Positions 1 to 9,336 of a stretch of DNA of 64,000 nt are shown here, piece by piece. This stretch comes from Solirubrobacterales bacterium (GTDB lineage: Bacteria > Actinomycetota > Thermoleophilia > Solirubrobacterales > 70-9), in the NCBI GenBank assembly GCA_016712175.1, contig JADJRQ010000003.1, forward strand, positions 186,001-250,000, read 5' to 3'. The notes under the pieces were generated by a model that made no database searches, had not been told where the DNA came from, and saw only the letters and a program-made list of their open reading frames with translations. Position numbers and translations under genes: made by a program. Position 1 is the first letter of the stretch. Each line of letters starts with the position of its first letter.

Positions 1-348
1 CGCCACTTTAACTTGCCGCTCGGGAGAAACCCACGCGACGGCGGTCGTCCCGTCTGGGGCGATCACAACTCTAGGGTCGGTGTAGTCATAGAGCGAAATT
101 GGGACCGAGTCGACAGGCGAGACCTGTCCGCCGATCGATCTCTCGATCAGTTGGGCGGATCCGGACGCGAACCAGCCGGCCGTAACGACTCCGCGGGAGT
201 CGATTGCGATCTGCCTGCCGAATCCGCTGGGAGCGAGTTCAGTGGCAGGAAGCAGCCATGACCCTTGAGGGGCGGCGCTGGCAACAGTCGCTTGAACACC
301 AAACGCAAGTGCGATCGAAATCAGGAGTGGGACAAGAACTCTTTTCAT
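1..348 (-). CDS. Secreted beta-propeller-like protein, N-terminal part (runs off the window)
   Basis: The first 116 residues of a minus-strand gene whose 3' part lies outside the window. The ATG at 348 opens a clear Sec signal peptide: MKR, a hydrophobic run, then an Ala-rich cleavage region ending near residue 25. The mature part contains two stretches of the type IAIDSRGVVTAGW and VVIAPDGTTAVAW, about 45 residues apart, typical of short beta-propeller blade repeats in exported proteins. No catalytic motif is visible, so the function is unknown. It is transcribed toward the window edge, away from the ABC transporter genes that start beyond 600. Confidence 0.6.
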   Translation of the reverse strand, partial: MKRVLVPLLISIALAFGVQATVASAAPQGSWLLPATELAPSGFGRQIAIDSRGVVTAGWFASGSAQLIERSIGGQVSPVDSVPISLYDYTDPRVVIAPDGTTAVAWVSPERQVKVA

Positions 349-572
349 CGCTCTACCTGGTCTAACCCTAGCTTCGTCTTGAAGTTGTGGCTGATAAAGG
401 GCGGAGCAGTCTGATTGCCGGTTGAGATCCTGAGACAGAACAACGCAGATGACACGCAAATGTCGTCCGTTGTCGCTGCAGTGACATTTCGGTGACGTTT
501 CACACATGATCACAAAGCTGAACAGGTCTTTACGGGCACCACTCCGGTGGCTACAGGACTGACGGAACGCGT

Positions 573-600
573 GGGGCCTCCGGGACATTCCGGAGGCCCC
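573..600 (-). terminator. Hairpin terminator after the ABC permease gene
   Basis: A perfect 11-bp inverted repeat (GGGGCCTCCGG and CCGGAGGCCCC) closes a 6-nt loop. It begins 8 nt beyond the stop codon of the minus-strand ABC permease gene. No T tract follows, so it is a strong GC hairpin rather than a textbook intrinsic terminator. Its placement makes transcript termination or 3' end protection the likely role. Confidence 0.6.
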
Positions 601-608
601 GCTTGCTC

Positions 609-1328
609 TCAGTCGACGTCGGTCCGAACGAAACGCAGCGTGCTGAGCCCGACGAACACCGCCAGCCAGAGAACCGATACGGCGACTGCCCGGGCGAGGT
701 TCACCTCGCTGTCCGACGAGACGAGCTCGTTGCCGACGATCGCATGGAATATCTCGGTCGAAACTGCGGCGAGCATGTAGTCCCCCACGACGGGGATCTG
801 GGTGAGCAGGGAATCGATCACGAAGAAGAATGCGAGGGCTACGGTCATGCCGCCGGCCATGCTCCTCGTGAACAATCCGAAGCTGAATCCCGCGATCACG
901 TAGGCGACGTTGTTGACCAGATTTCCAATCCCGACGTTGAGGGTGTCGGAGGCTGCGACCTTAAGTTCATGACCGGACGAGGCCAGGCTGAACAGGGGGA
1001 TCGCAATCGCCGTGGCGAGGATGGTGAGACCGGCTCCGCCCAGCAGGGCGACCGCCAGCTTGTTTCCGATCACTGAGAGGCGGTTTGGATTGCGTGTGAG
1101 GGTTCGGCGCATCGTTCTCTGGCCGTACTCGAGCCCCGAAATCCATGCACCGAGCACGATCGAACCTATCCAGGTCGGCAATCCGATACCCATCAAGAGA
1201 GCGAGGTTGTCTTCCCCCGCCCCGGCTATCGCGACGATGAGGGCGGCGACCAGCACGGCTGCGACCGTTGCCACCACGGTCCACTTCGGCGTCGGAAGCA
1301 CGGTCATCTTTCTCCACTCAGACCGCAT
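609..1328 (-). CDS. ABC-2-type transporter permease subunit
   Basis: A 239-residue integral membrane protein with about six hydrophobic segments. It opens with a short basic cytoplasmic start (MRSEWRKM), then a helix at about residues 15-38 and others after residue 45, 95, 135, 165 and 210. The architecture is that of ABC-2 export permeases. Its ATG overlaps the 3' end of the upstream ATPase gene by 11 nt, so the two form a translationally coupled exporter operon. The divergently transcribed two-component system beyond 2481 is the usual neighbour of such exporters and may control it. The substrate cannot be read from the sequence. Confidence 0.8.
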   Translation of the reverse strand: MRSEWRKMTVLPTPKWTVVATVAAVLVAALIVAIAGAGEDNLALLMGIGLPTWIGSIVLGAWISGLEYGQRTMRRTLTRNPNRLSVIGNKLAVALLGGAGLTILATAIAIPLFSLASSGHELKVAASDTLNVGIGNLVNNVAYVIAGFSFGLFTRSMAGGMTVALAFFFVIDSLLTQIPVVGDYMLAAVSTEIFHAIVGNELVSSDSEVNLARAVAVSVLWLAVFVGLSTLRFVRTDVD

Positions 1329-2313
1329 TTACGGCCTCCTTTACCGGGTCGGCGGAAACCGGTGAAACTGGCTCCATCCTCACCTTCTTCGCTCTGTCCG
1401 ATTCGTCGGTGAGGCGCAGGAATGCCTGTTCGAGGTCGGCCTTCGCAGGCGTGAGCTCCCACACGTAGATCCCCGCCTGGGCAAGCGGCTGGCTGATTTC
1501 CTTCCCGTTGCCGATTTCGCCGGTGACATCAAGCCCACCCGCGTCTCCCGGCACTGAATCCAGGCCGACCCGCCCGAGGGTGGCGGCAGCCTGTTCGACC
1601 AGGGATGGATCCACGCGGACCGAATAGCCGGCCCTGCCGCCCCCGTTGATGAGATCGGAGATGGTGCCGTCCGCAATGAGCTTGCCGCGCTGGAGGATCG
1701 CCGCCCGGTCGCACATCAGCTGGATCTCGGCCAGCAGGTGCGAGGAGACGAGCACAGTGGTGCCGCGTTCCGGCAGCTTCTCGATCAGCTGCCTGATCTC
1801 GACGATGCCGCCGGGGTCGAGACCGTTAGTCGGCTCGTCCAGCACGACCAGGCGCGGATCGCCCATCAACGAGATCGCCAGACCGAGGCGCTGCTTCATG
1901 CCGAGCGAAAATGAACCGCAGGGGGTATAGGCCCGGTCCTTTAGCCCGACCAGCTCGAGCAGGTCATCGATCTTCGCTCTGGACCTGTTGAGGCCGAGGG
2001 AATCGGCTTCGATCTGCATGTTCTGTCGTGCGGTGGCACGCACGAAAAGGGCGGGGCCCTCGATCAGGGTGCCAACCTTCCTCACTGCGTTACCGAAGCC
2101 CGGGGCACCCGGGGAGACGCCAAGCAGGGTCGTCGAGCCGGACGTGGGCCGCGCCAGGCCGAGCAGGACCCGGATCGCTGTCGTCTTTCCCGCACCGTTC
2201 GGGCCGAGCAGGCCACAGACCTGTCCTTCCGCAAGCTCGAAGCTGAGGTCGTCGACCGCAGCGCCGGTGGAATAGCGTTTTGTCAGATTCTCGAATGTGA
2301 CGAGGGCGCTCAT
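1318..2313 (-). CDS. ABC transporter ATP-binding protein
   Basis: A 331-residue ATPase that energises the neighbouring permease. Walker A is GPNGAGKT (about residues 37-44), the signature region is SLGMKQR, and Walker B runs into LVVLDEPTNGLD, followed by the switch-His region VSSHLL. The C-terminal 100 residues form the accessory domain common in drug or lipid exporter ATPases. I start at the ATG at 2313 (MSALVTFENL), preceded by a GCGAGG Shine-Dalgarno-like stretch. An upstream in-frame extension to 2382 lacks family similarity. The 3' end overlaps the permease start by 11 nt. Confidence 0.85.
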   Translation of the reverse strand: MSALVTFENLTKRYSTGAAVDDLSFELAEGQVCGLLGPNGAGKTTAIRVLLGLARPTSGSTTLLGVSPGAPGFGNAVRKVGTLIEGPALFVRATARQNMQIEADSLGLNRSRAKIDDLLELVGLKDRAYTPCGSFSLGMKQRLGLAISLMGDPRLVVLDEPTNGLDPGGIVEIRQLIEKLPERGTTVLVSSHLLAEIQLMCDRAAILQRGKLIADGTISDLINGGGRAGYSVRVDPSLVEQAAATLGRVGLDSVPGDAGGLDVTGEIGNGKEISQPLAQAGIYVWELTPAKADLEQAFLRLTDESDRAKKVRMEPVSPVSADPVKEAVNAV

Positions 2314-2480
2314 CGGCAACCTCGCTCTGGGGTCATTGACTTGTTCATAAGCACCAATCTCCCGCCACCAGACCAGCCGCACATCGGCATCACGGACATT
2401 TCACCCCCTACCTGGGTATCGAATCCCGATAGACGAAAGTCGGTGGGTTTTCCGTTCGGGTTCACGTAGCCTGAATCCGG

Positions 2481-3664
2481 ATGAAGCCACTGTCCCTTTT
2501 CGCCGAGTGCCAGAACCGCCGTGACCGGCTGGTCTACTACGCGTCTTTTCTGACTGCCGTGGCGATCGGAACCGCCGGGAGTTTCGACTCACTTTCCAGC
2601 GACACCCCGGGATGGCAGATCGCTATGGTCGTGGTTTTCGGGCTCATTAGTTGCCTCGGCCTCTTCTACCGTCGGCGCTGGCCGGTCGGCGTCGGCGTCT
2701 TCGTCGTGATCGTCGGGTTCACGGGTCCGCTCGCCGGTGGCGCTTACCTGATCGCACTGCTGAACCTCGCGATACGCCGGCCTTGGCGCTTCGCGGCAGC
2801 GCTGAGCGCATTCACGGTGCTGACCGCACCGCTTTATCTCGCTCTGTACCCGAGCGGTGACCCGATTCTGCTCTACATGTTCTTGCTCACCATCGTGAGC
2901 TCGGGGGTAGTCGCCTGGGGCATGTACATCCGCGCCAGGCGCGAGCTGGTCGAGTCACTGCGCGCACGCACCCGGCAGGCAGAAGCCGACCGCGACCAGC
3001 GCCTCGCGCAGGCCCGGGAGCAGGAACGGACCCGGATCGCCCGGGAGATGCACGACGTGCTCGCTCACCGGATTTCGCTAGTCGCTCTCAATGCAGGGGC
3101 ACTCGAGTTCCGGCCCGATGCCTCACCGGAAGAGGTCCAGGAAGCTGCTGCGGTGGTGCGGGCCAACGCGCACCTCGCCCTCGACGAGCTGAGGACGTGA
3201 TCTCGGTGCTTCGCGAAGAGGCACCCGGGGAGATCGCGGCCAAGGAGCCTCCGCAGCCGACGCTCGAGAACCTCGGTTCGCTGATCGAGGAGTCCCGGCA
3301 GGCCGGCTCCGAGGTCGGGTTCGTATCCGAAATTGAAGAGATCGCGGCGGTGTCCGACTCGACCGGCCGCACCGCCTACAGGGTGGTCCAGGAGGGTCTG
3401 ACCAACTTCCGGAAGCACGCGGCGGGGGGCTCGGCCGAGGTCGTCTTGACCGGGTCCCCGGACGATGGCCTGACCGTCCAGGTAAGGAACCGGCGGCCGC
3501 TGTTCGAGCCGGTCGATGGTGCCGACGCCTCCCGCATACCCGGTTCGGGGACCGGGCTGATCGGCCTGACCGAACGTGTTGAGCTCGCCGGGGGCAGGCT
3601 CGACACTGACCGCCTGCCAGACGGCCAGTTCCAGCTGCGGGCCTGGCTACCATGGTCGGCATGA
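2481..3664 (+). CDS. Two-component sensor histidine kinase, NarL-type (frameshifted near 3195)
   Basis: A membrane sensor kinase of about 394 residues interrupted by one frameshift. The first part has about five membrane helices (residues 10-150), a coiled segment rich in Arg and Glu, and a HisKA_3 dimerisation helix with the phospho-acceptor His in REMHDVLAHR (about residue 191). It then reads LDELRT and stops at 3200. In the next frame the text continues DVISVLREEAPGE and goes on to the HATPase domain (VVQEGLTN as N box, GSGTGLIGL as G box). Restoring one G at about 3195 (agg to aggg) joins the parts exactly, so a 1-nt deletion is likely. It is followed 19 nt later by its response regulator and divergent from the ABC exporter. 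Confidence 0.8.
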
Positions 3665-3683
3665 ACGTGGACGGACGGCTTCC

Positions 3684-4343
3684 GTGAGCGCCATCAGAGT
3701 TCTGATCGTCGATGACGATCCGCTGGTACGGTCTGGACTCAAGTTGATGCTTGGTGGCGATGATTCGGTCCGGATCGTCGGCGAGGCGATCGACGGAGCC
3801 GACGTCCCGGCCGCGGTCGACGGATACCGGCCGGACGTGGTTCTCATGGACATCCGGATGCCGAAGGTCGACGGCATCACCGCGACACGGCGGCTTCAGG
3901 AACGATCGGATCCCCCGCAGGTGATCGTGCTCACAACATTCGATGCAGACGACATGGTTTTCTCGGCATTGCGTCATGGTGCCGCGGGGTTTCTCTTGAA
4001 GGACACGCCGCCGGACGAGATCCTGCGGGCGATCAACCTGGTCGCCGATGGTGAAGCGATCCTCTCGCCGACCGTGACCCGCCAGCTGCTCGATCACTTT
4101 TCCGGCGGTGACCGGGGCGTCGACGCCGCTCATGCCTCTCAGGCGGTCGCCGGTCTCACTGAAAGGGAACGGGAAGTTGCGATGGCGATCGGGCAGGGCT
4201 GCTCAAACCAGGAGATCGCGGACCAACTATTCATGAGCGTTCCGACGGTAAAAGCCCACGTGACGAAACTGCTCAGCAAACTCGACGCCGACAACCGGGT
4301 ACAGATCGCCCTGCTGGTTCGCGACTCCGGTCTCAGCGCCTAG
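3684..4343 (+). CDS. Response regulator, NarL/FixJ family
   Basis: A 219-residue DNA-binding response regulator, partner of the preceding kinase. The receiver domain opens VLIVDDDPLVR and has the acceptor Asp in PDVVLMDIRMP; the conserved Thr region is VIVLTTF and the Lys is in GFLLKD. The C-terminal LuxR-type helix-turn-helix is LTEREREVAMAIG followed by SNQEIADQLFMSVPTVKAHV. I choose the GTG at 3684 because the receiver begins four residues later; the upstream in-frame ATG at 3576 lies inside the kinase gene. Likely targets are the adjacent ABC exporter genes, which is inference from position. Confidence 0.88.
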   Translation: MSAIRVLIVDDDPLVRSGLKLMLGGDDSVRIVGEAIDGADVPAAVDGYRPDVVLMDIRMPKVDGITATRRLQERSDPPQVIVLTTFDADDMVFSALRHGAAGFLLKDTPPDEILRAINLVADGEAILSPTVTRQLLDHFSGGDRGVDAAHASQAVAGLTEREREVAMAIGQGCSNQEIADQLFMSVPTVKAHVTKLLSKLDADNRVQIALLVRDSGLSA

Positions 4344-4558
4344 CGACGTGGAGTTCGTAACCAACCGGCTCGGAGAGGTCGCCGAGTTCACTGCCTGCCG
4401 TTCCACGGCCTTCCTGTCCAGCATCGCCACGACCATGACCTGTAGGCAGGGGATCCATCCTGCCGGCCCGCAGGCGACGGACCCGCCGGGTGTACAAGGT
4501 ATTGTCCGCTTGGCGCAGCATAGCTTGAGTGGAGAGACCCACAATCAGAGGAGTGAGA

Positions 4559-5986
4559 GTGGCAGAACCCGAAGTGGTAGAGGTCGGGCAACAGCCGATC
4601 GAGCGATTTCATCAATTGCTGGACGGAGACTTTGACCGGCTGACCGCTGCCGCCGGTGTCGCCCGGGGAACCTTCGAAGGGCGAACCATCTGGCAGGTCA
4701 ACTCGACCAAGAGCGGTGGCGGCGTTGCCGAGATGCTGCAGAGCTACCTGCCGACGGCCAGTGACGCCGGCGTCGATATGCGCTGGCTCGTACTCCACGA
4801 ACGCGCGGAATTCTTCGAGTTGACCAAACGCATCCACAACCTCCTTCACGGCTTCCCGGGTGATGGTGGACTACTCGGTGAGGAAGAGACTCAACTCTAC
4901 GAGGAAGTTACGGCAAAGAGCGGCGCCCGTCTGGGCGAGATCATCAAAGCCGGTGACATCGTGTTCCTGCATGACCCCCAGACTGCGGGACTGATCCCGG
5001 CGGTGAAAGCGACCGGCGCGACGGTGCTCTGGCGTTGCCACATCGGCGTCGACCGGCACAACGCCTGCGTCGACAGCGCCATCGATTTCCTCGCACCTTA
5101 CGTCGAACAGGCGGATGTCTGCGTCTTCTCGCGCCCGGAGTACGCCTGGGACTGCCTGCCGGACGATCGCACCTACATCATGTTCCCCGCAATCGATCCC
5201 TTCTCGCCCAAGAACCAGTCTCTGTCCGGACAGGTGGTTCGCGACATCCTGGTGACCATCGGAGCCGAGGAGGGTGTCACCCCCCCACCGCCCGAGTTCG
5301 TTCGCCTGGACGGCTCGACCGGCGTAGTCGAGCGCTCGGCCGAGTTTCTTCAGACCGGACCGATTCCGGAAAGAGCTCCGCTGATAGCTCAAGTTTCCCG
5401 TTGGGACACGCTCAAGGATCACGGGGGTCTGTTGACGGCGTTCGTGCAGTTCGCGCCGGGCAACGATGCCCACCTTGCCCTGGTCGGCCCGGCAAGTGCG
5501 GGAGTATCTGACGACCCCGAAGGCGAGATCGTCTACGCCGAGCTTCAGGAGCAGTGGAACGATCTGGACGAGGACGTCAAGGAACGGGTTCACATAATCA
5601 ACCTGCCGATGGATGACCTCGAAGAAAACGCGGCGATGGTAAACGCCCTCCAGCGAAGGGCTGACATCCTCGTTCAGAAGAGTCTCGCCGAAGGATTCGG
5701 ACTCACCGTGGCGGAAGGAATGTGGAAAGGGCGACCGATGGTCGCCAGTGCCGTCGGTGGAATCAAGGACCAGATCGTCGACGGAGAGTCGGGGATCCTG
5801 ATCGAAGACCCCACCGATCTGAGCGCGTTCGCCGAAGCGTTCGAATCGCTGCTCTCGGACCCCGACTTCGCTGCCAGGATGGGCGAAGCCGCTCACGCGA
5901 GGGTCGCCCGGAATTTCCTCTCCCTGCCTCGGCTGGTCGATTACGCCCAGCTCATCGTCGACATCGAAGCCAGGGACGCGGACTGA
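4559..5986 (+). CDS. treT: Trehalose synthase-like GT4 glycosyltransferase (TreT type)
   Basis: A 475-residue GT-B glycosyltransferase. The N-terminal half has the TreT-type features WQVNSTKSGGGVAEML, FLHDPQTAGLI and LWRCHIGVDRHN. The C-terminal half carries the nucleotide-sugar site ending in LAEGFGLTVAEGMWKGRP, the E-x7-E pattern of GT4 enzymes. TreT makes trehalose from an NDP-glucose and glucose in the cytoplasm. Family membership is clear; the exact acceptor is inferred. The GTG at 4559 has an AGAGGA ribosome-binding site 6 nt upstream, while an earlier GTG at 4529 lacks one. The gene stands alone and ends 17 nt before a convergent fragment. Confidence 0.75.
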   Translation: MAEPEVVEVGQQPIERFHQLLDGDFDRLTAAAGVARGTFEGRTIWQVNSTKSGGGVAEMLQSYLPTASDAGVDMRWLVLHERAEFFELTKRIHNLLHGFPGDGGLLGEEETQLYEEVTAKSGARLGEIIKAGDIVFLHDPQTAGLIPAVKATGATVLWRCHIGVDRHNACVDSAIDFLAPYVEQADVCVFSRPEYAWDCLPDDRTYIMFPAIDPFSPKNQSLSGQVVRDILVTIGAEEGVTPPPPEFVRLDGSTGVVERSAEFLQTGPIPERAPLIAQVSRWDTLKDHGGLLTAFVQFAPGNDAHLALVGPASAGVSDDPEGEIVYAELQEQWNDLDEDVKERVHIINLPMDDLEENAAMVNALQRRADILVQKSLAEGFGLTVAEGMWKGRPMVASAVGGIKDQIVDGESGILIEDPTDLSAFAEAFESLLSDPDFAARMGEAAHARVARNFLSLPRLVDYAQLIVDIEARDAD

Positions 5987-6002
5987 GTCACTGTCCCTGC
6001 GT

Positions 6003-6302
6003 TCATCGGACGACGAACGAAGTCCTGCCTTTCGTGCCGCCCACCGTCACGGTGATCGTGGCGACCCCGCGACGTAGCGCGGTCACTACACCCTCCCGGC
6101 CGACCCGGATTACCCGCGGACGGCTGCTCTTGTAATTGACCCGCCGGCGGCCGAGGCCGGCGAACGACTGGTCGTCGCGGGCGGCGGCGACGATTCTCCC
6201 GGCCCGGTCCCGGTGGCCGCTGCCGAGATTGCCGAGCCAGCGGTTTCGGCCGGTGAGGTCCAACTTCTGGTCACGGTCAAGGACCAGCCGGGGCGGCTCC
6301 AC
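6003..6302 (-). CDS. Small Ig-like (Big_2-type) protein or fragment
   Basis: A 99-residue frame just downstream of pcm on the same strand. Its C-terminal half, with YKSSRPRVIRVGREGVVTAL and then GVATITVTVGG, has the pattern of a bacterial Ig-like group 2 domain, normally found at the end of large secreted proteins. There is no signal peptide. The GTG start has no ribosome-binding site, and the frame remains open upstream into pcm without an ATG. It is probably a remnant of a larger exported protein or a piece separated from it by rearrangement. I cannot show that it is expressed. Confidence 0.35.
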   Translation of the reverse strand: MEPPRLVLDRDQKLDLTGRNRWLGNLGSGHRDRAGRIVAAARDDQSFAGLGRRRVNYKSSRPRVIRVGREGVVTALRRGVATITVTVGGTKGRTSFVVR

Positions 6303-6349
6303 GGAATGCAGAACGCCGGCCGGGTTCCCGGAGACGCGGCGGGTCCGGC

Positions 6350-6970
6350 TCAGTCCCGCTGCCGGTGATGCTCGGACAAAGGCACGAACCGCACCGGTTC
6401 GAGCAGCTCAGCCCTTACCAACTCGCCCTCGCGCCGGATCAACGTCAGACGCTGGTTACGGCCGACCGGAGCGATCAGCCGGCCGTCGTCGGCGAGCTGC
6501 GCGATCAGGGCGGGCGGCACCTCACGCTCGGCCGCGGCGGCGACGTTGATCGCGTCGTAGGGTGCTTCCGCCGCCCACCCCAGGGACCCGTCACCGACCA
6601 CTACCTCGACGTTCTCGATCCCCGCGGCAACCAGTGACTCGCGTGCCCCGAGGGCCAGGTCCTCGTGTTGTTCGACCGAGATCACGCGCCGGCCCAAGGT
6701 GGCGAGTACAGCGGCGTGGTAGCCGGAGCCACCGCCGACATCGAGGATCACCTCGTCGCCATCGAGGTCGAGTAACTCACACATCCGCGCCACCACGAGC
6801 GGCTGGGAGATCGTCTGGCCCCGGCCGATCGGCAGCGGCTCGTTCTGCCATGCCCAGCGCCGGAGATCCGGCGGAACGAAGGCTTCGCGCGGCACCTCGC
6901 GGATCGCTTCGAGCACACGCCGGTCCCGGACCACTGCACAAACCTCTTCGATCAGCTCGTCCCGGTTCAC
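6350..6970 (-). CDS. pcm: Protein-L-isoaspartate O-methyltransferase
   Basis: A 206-residue SAM-dependent methyltransferase that repairs isoaspartyl residues in damaged proteins. The family motif of the substrate and cofactor pocket is GRGQTISQPLVVARM (about residues 49-63). SAM-binding motif I is VILDVGGGSGYHAAVL. The motif after it includes VISVEQHEDLA and the acidic loop VVVGDGSLGW. The final DGRLIAPVG region is conserved in PCMTs. Length and order of motifs match the family. It stands alone on the minus strand. Confidence 0.88.
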   Translation of the reverse strand: MNRDELIEEVCAVVRDRRVLEAIREVPREAFVPPDLRRWAWQNEPLPIGRGQTISQPLVVARMCELLDLDGDEVILDVGGGSGYHAAVLATLGRRVISVEQHEDLALGARESLVAAGIENVEVVVGDGSLGWAAEAPYDAINVAAAAEREVPPALIAQLADDGRLIAPVGRNQRLTLIRREGELVRAELLEPVRFVPLSEHHRQRD

Positions 6971-7133
6971 ACTTCAAACTACCCGCCACCGGCCGGGCCT
7001 GACTATCACAGGCGCCGCTGATGCCCGCGATCAACGAATGCTCGGGCTACACCACTTCACGCGACTTGGCCAAGTGGATGACCTCCCATCTCGATGTGGA
7101 GATTGAATTGCGGCCGAGCGTTTACAGTTGGCG

Positions 7134-7463
7134 ATGAACTCCTCACGTGAAGTGCCGGGCGGCTACAACACCCCGATCCCCACCGAAATCCTGACGCCTG
7201 ACTCGGTCGACACCCGAATCGGAACGCTCGAGTTCGCAGACGGCTTCCCCAGCGACGAGACGGCAGAAAAGGTCTTCGACAGCCTTGATTTCATGCGGGC
7301 GGTCGAAGTATTCCTGCAGTGCATTCCGGCCGCCTCGATCGAAGGATTGCGCCGGGGCCTGGCGGAGGTCGGCTGCGATGCAGCCCATAAGATCGGAATC
7401 GACGATCACCCGACCAGCACGGATGTGACGGCCGTCGCTTTGCTGGTTGTCGCTGGTATCTGA
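7134..7463 (+). pseudogene. Truncated DUF1254-domain protein (N-terminal fragment)
   Basis: A 109-residue frame that begins like the DUF1254/DUF1214 family: YNTPIPTEILTPDSVDTR, then GTLEFADGFPSDETAEKVFDSLDFMRAVEVFL and the AASIEGLRRGL helix. Those proteins are normally over 400 residues. Here similarity ends near residue 90, where the text becomes TSTDVTAVALLVVAGI and stops. I see no continuation in any frame up to the next gene at 7518. It therefore looks like the surviving 5' end of a deleted gene. Confidence 0.6.
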
Positions 7464-7517
7464 CTTCCGGCTGACCGTTCACTTGGCAGACTGACACGAT
7501 GCTCTTATGCTTGAGCC

Positions 7518-7832
7518 ATGGGATTCATCGACAAGATCCAGGGTGCCGCGGCCGACTACGCCAACCAGCAGGCTGCCGGGTCTTCAGCCGAGCTGACCGC
7601 AGCGCTGCCCGCGGGCACTCCGATTGCAAGGAAGGACGTCATCCCTATTTCGGCTCGCTTCAAACATTCCACCGTCGAGGCCTACCTGGCGATCGTCGGC
7701 CTCTCCCCCGAAGATGTCTACGCGGTGATTCCCGAGCAGAGCAACGATGTCAACGTTGCCTTCACCTTCGTCTACCGAGACCGGCCCGAGTATGAAGAGG
7801 GTCGGGCCCGATGGGCCTCCACGGGAGCCTGA
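7518..7832 (+). CDS. Hypothetical protein (104 aa)
   Basis: A small soluble protein beginning MGFIDKIQGAAADYANQQA. An amphipathic Ala-rich start is followed by a mixed alpha/beta region (KDVIPISARF, AYLAIVGLSPEDVYAVIP, VAFTFVYRDR). I do not recognise the family. It ends 5 nt before the TTG start of the FAD oxidoreductase, so the two are probably co-transcribed. There is no signal peptide or membrane segment. Confidence 0.55.
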   Translation: MGFIDKIQGAAADYANQQAAGSSAELTAALPAGTPIARKDVIPISARFKHSTVEAYLAIVGLSPEDVYAVIPEQSNDVNVAFTFVYRDRPEYEEGRARWASTGA

Positions 7833-7837
7833 TCTAG

Positions 7838-8952
7838 TTGAAATCTGATTCCTCTCAACCGGCCAGAGTGGCAATAATCGGCGGTGGCGTTGCCGCCGTG
7901 GAAGCGATGCTTGCTTTCGATGCCACCTCCTACTCTCGCGCGGAAGTACACCTGTTTTCGCCGAAGTCGAAGTTCGTGCTCAAGCCGCTCGCCGTCCTGA
8001 GTGGGTTCGGTCGCGGCGATCTGCTCAATTTCGATCTGCCGAAGCTGACCGCGACCGTCGGAGCCACCTTCCACAACCTGAGCGTCTCCGAGGTCGTTCC
8101 GCAGCGTCGAATGATCAGGCTCTCGGACGACTCCGAGTTCAGCTACGACTACCTGATCGTTTCGCCGGGCGCGAAGCCGCTCTGGTTCGTGCCGGGCGCG
8201 ACCCCTTTCTGGGGGCCGGGCGGCAATCAGGCCGTGAGCGAAGCATTGGCACCACTGCGCGAAATGGAGAAGCCGAGGGTGGTCGTCACCCTGCCCGAGG
8301 GCGGCACCGGCCGCTGCCGATATACGAACTCGCGTTGCTGATCGCTGCCGAGCTCGATTCGGGCGCCTCGATGACCATCGTCACCCCGGAGAAGGCACCA
8401 CTCGAACTTTTCGGAAAGGCAGCCTCTGAAAAGGTTGCTGCCCTGCTGCGAGACCACAACGTCGAGACGGTCCTCGAGACCGCCCCGGCGGAGTATCGGG
8501 ACAGTGCCCTGGTGACCACCGACGGGCGTCGTATCGAGACGGATCTGGCGGTAACGGTCCCCACACTCACAGGACATCTGATCCCCGGACTGCCGTACGA
8601 CGAGCAGGGCTTCATCCCGGTTGACGATTTCGGCCAGATTGACCAGCACAGCCGGGAGTTCGCGGCCGGAGACGTCACCTCATTCCCGGTCAAGTTCGGA
8701 GGGCTGGCCACCGAACAAGCCGATGTGGTGGCAGCCGCAATCGCCGCCGCGGCCTGGGCCGCGCCTGCTCCAGAGCCATTCAAACCCGTGTATCACGGAA
8801 CCCTGCTCACGGCCGATGGGCCGGTCGATCTCGGACCCGGAGCAGGTGGTTCCGAGCCCTATGCCTGGGATCCCGCCGAGAAGGTGCAGGGCAAGTATCT
8901 GACCCCCTTCCTGAAGGCGGCGGATCCGGCGGCTCTCGGAGCGGAGGAGTAG
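7838..8952 (+). CDS. FAD-dependent pyridine nucleotide-disulphide oxidoreductase, NDH-2/SQR-like (frameshifted near 8310)
   Basis: A flavoprotein of about 371 residues in two frames. The N-terminal FAD-binding Rossmann motif is VAIIGGGVAAVEAMLAF, and YDYLIVSPGAKP is the second conserved block. After VVVTLPEGGT the frame is lost; the next frame reads PLPIYELALLIAAEL, which in this family follows a Trp. Restoring one base at about 8310 gives WPLPIYELALL. The second half ends with the FAD-ribityl motif EFAAGDVTSFPVKFGGLA. It resembles quinone-linked dehydrogenases such as sulfide:quinone reductase. The two redox Cys of true SQR are not evident, so the donor is unknown. Confidence 0.72.
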
Positions 8953-8968
8953 CCGGGTACCTTCAGGA

Positions 8969-9223
8969 ATGGGCACCAGGACATCGAGAAGCGCGACGGA
9001 AACCTTGAAGAAGGTATTCAGGTGGGTCTTGGTCGTAGTCGGCTTATATGTGGCGCTGTACTGCGGCGTCTCGGGCATTTTTGCGCTGACCTCGATCGAT
9101 CAGTATTCGGATCCCGGGCCAGTGCTCAACATCATGGTGGCCGTGGCTTTCTTCCTTGCAACGGCGATCGCGACCTGGATTGTGGTCCGGCTGATCCGCA
9201 CGCGCCCCCGGCAACGGACCTGA
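8969..9223 (+). CDS. Small membrane protein with two helices
   Basis: An 84-residue protein with a basic N-terminus. It has a hydrophobic helix at about residues 17-40 (WVLVVVGLYVALYCGVSGIF), a short loop containing DQYSDPGP, and a second helix at about 51-72 (IMVAVAFFLATAIATWIVV). It ends in an Arg-rich tail. It lies 17 nt after the flavoprotein gene on the same strand and may anchor or accompany it. No family is recognised. Confidence 0.5.
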   Translation: MGTRTSRSATETLKKVFRWVLVVVGLYVALYCGVSGIFALTSIDQYSDPGPVLNIMVAVAFFLATAIATWIVVRLIRTRPRQRT

Positions 9224-9246
9224 CAGTCGCGTACTACTGTCGTTTC

Positions 9247-9293
9247 GCTCAACTCTGGCAATGCCATGCTCAACTCTGGCAATGCCATGCTCA
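9247..9293. repeat. 21-bp tandem duplication
   Basis: The unit gctcaactctggcaatgcca plus t occurs twice in a row without mismatch (9247-9267 and 9268-9288), followed by five bases of a third unit. It lies in the short gap between two convergent genes. It looks like a recent slippage event, with no evidence of function. Confidence 0.7.
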
Positions 9294-9336
9294 GCCGGAA
9301 TCCCCAGCAGGCTCGTTCAGGCCGGTCTTGTTTCTT

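Noticed and set aside
4344..4558. 215-bp gap before the TreT-like gene, inspected for tRNA or regulatory RNA
   Set aside because: No T-loop, acceptor stem or recognisable riboswitch block; no clear promoter.
7064..7075. 12-bp palindrome ACTTGGCCAAGT upstream of the DUF1254 fragment
   Set aside because: Short enough to occur by chance in 64 kb, and it precedes a broken gene with no regulator nearby.
9222..9241. Small hairpin GACAGT/ACTGTC after the two-helix membrane protein gene
   Set aside because: Six-bp stem without a T tract; too weak to call a terminator.
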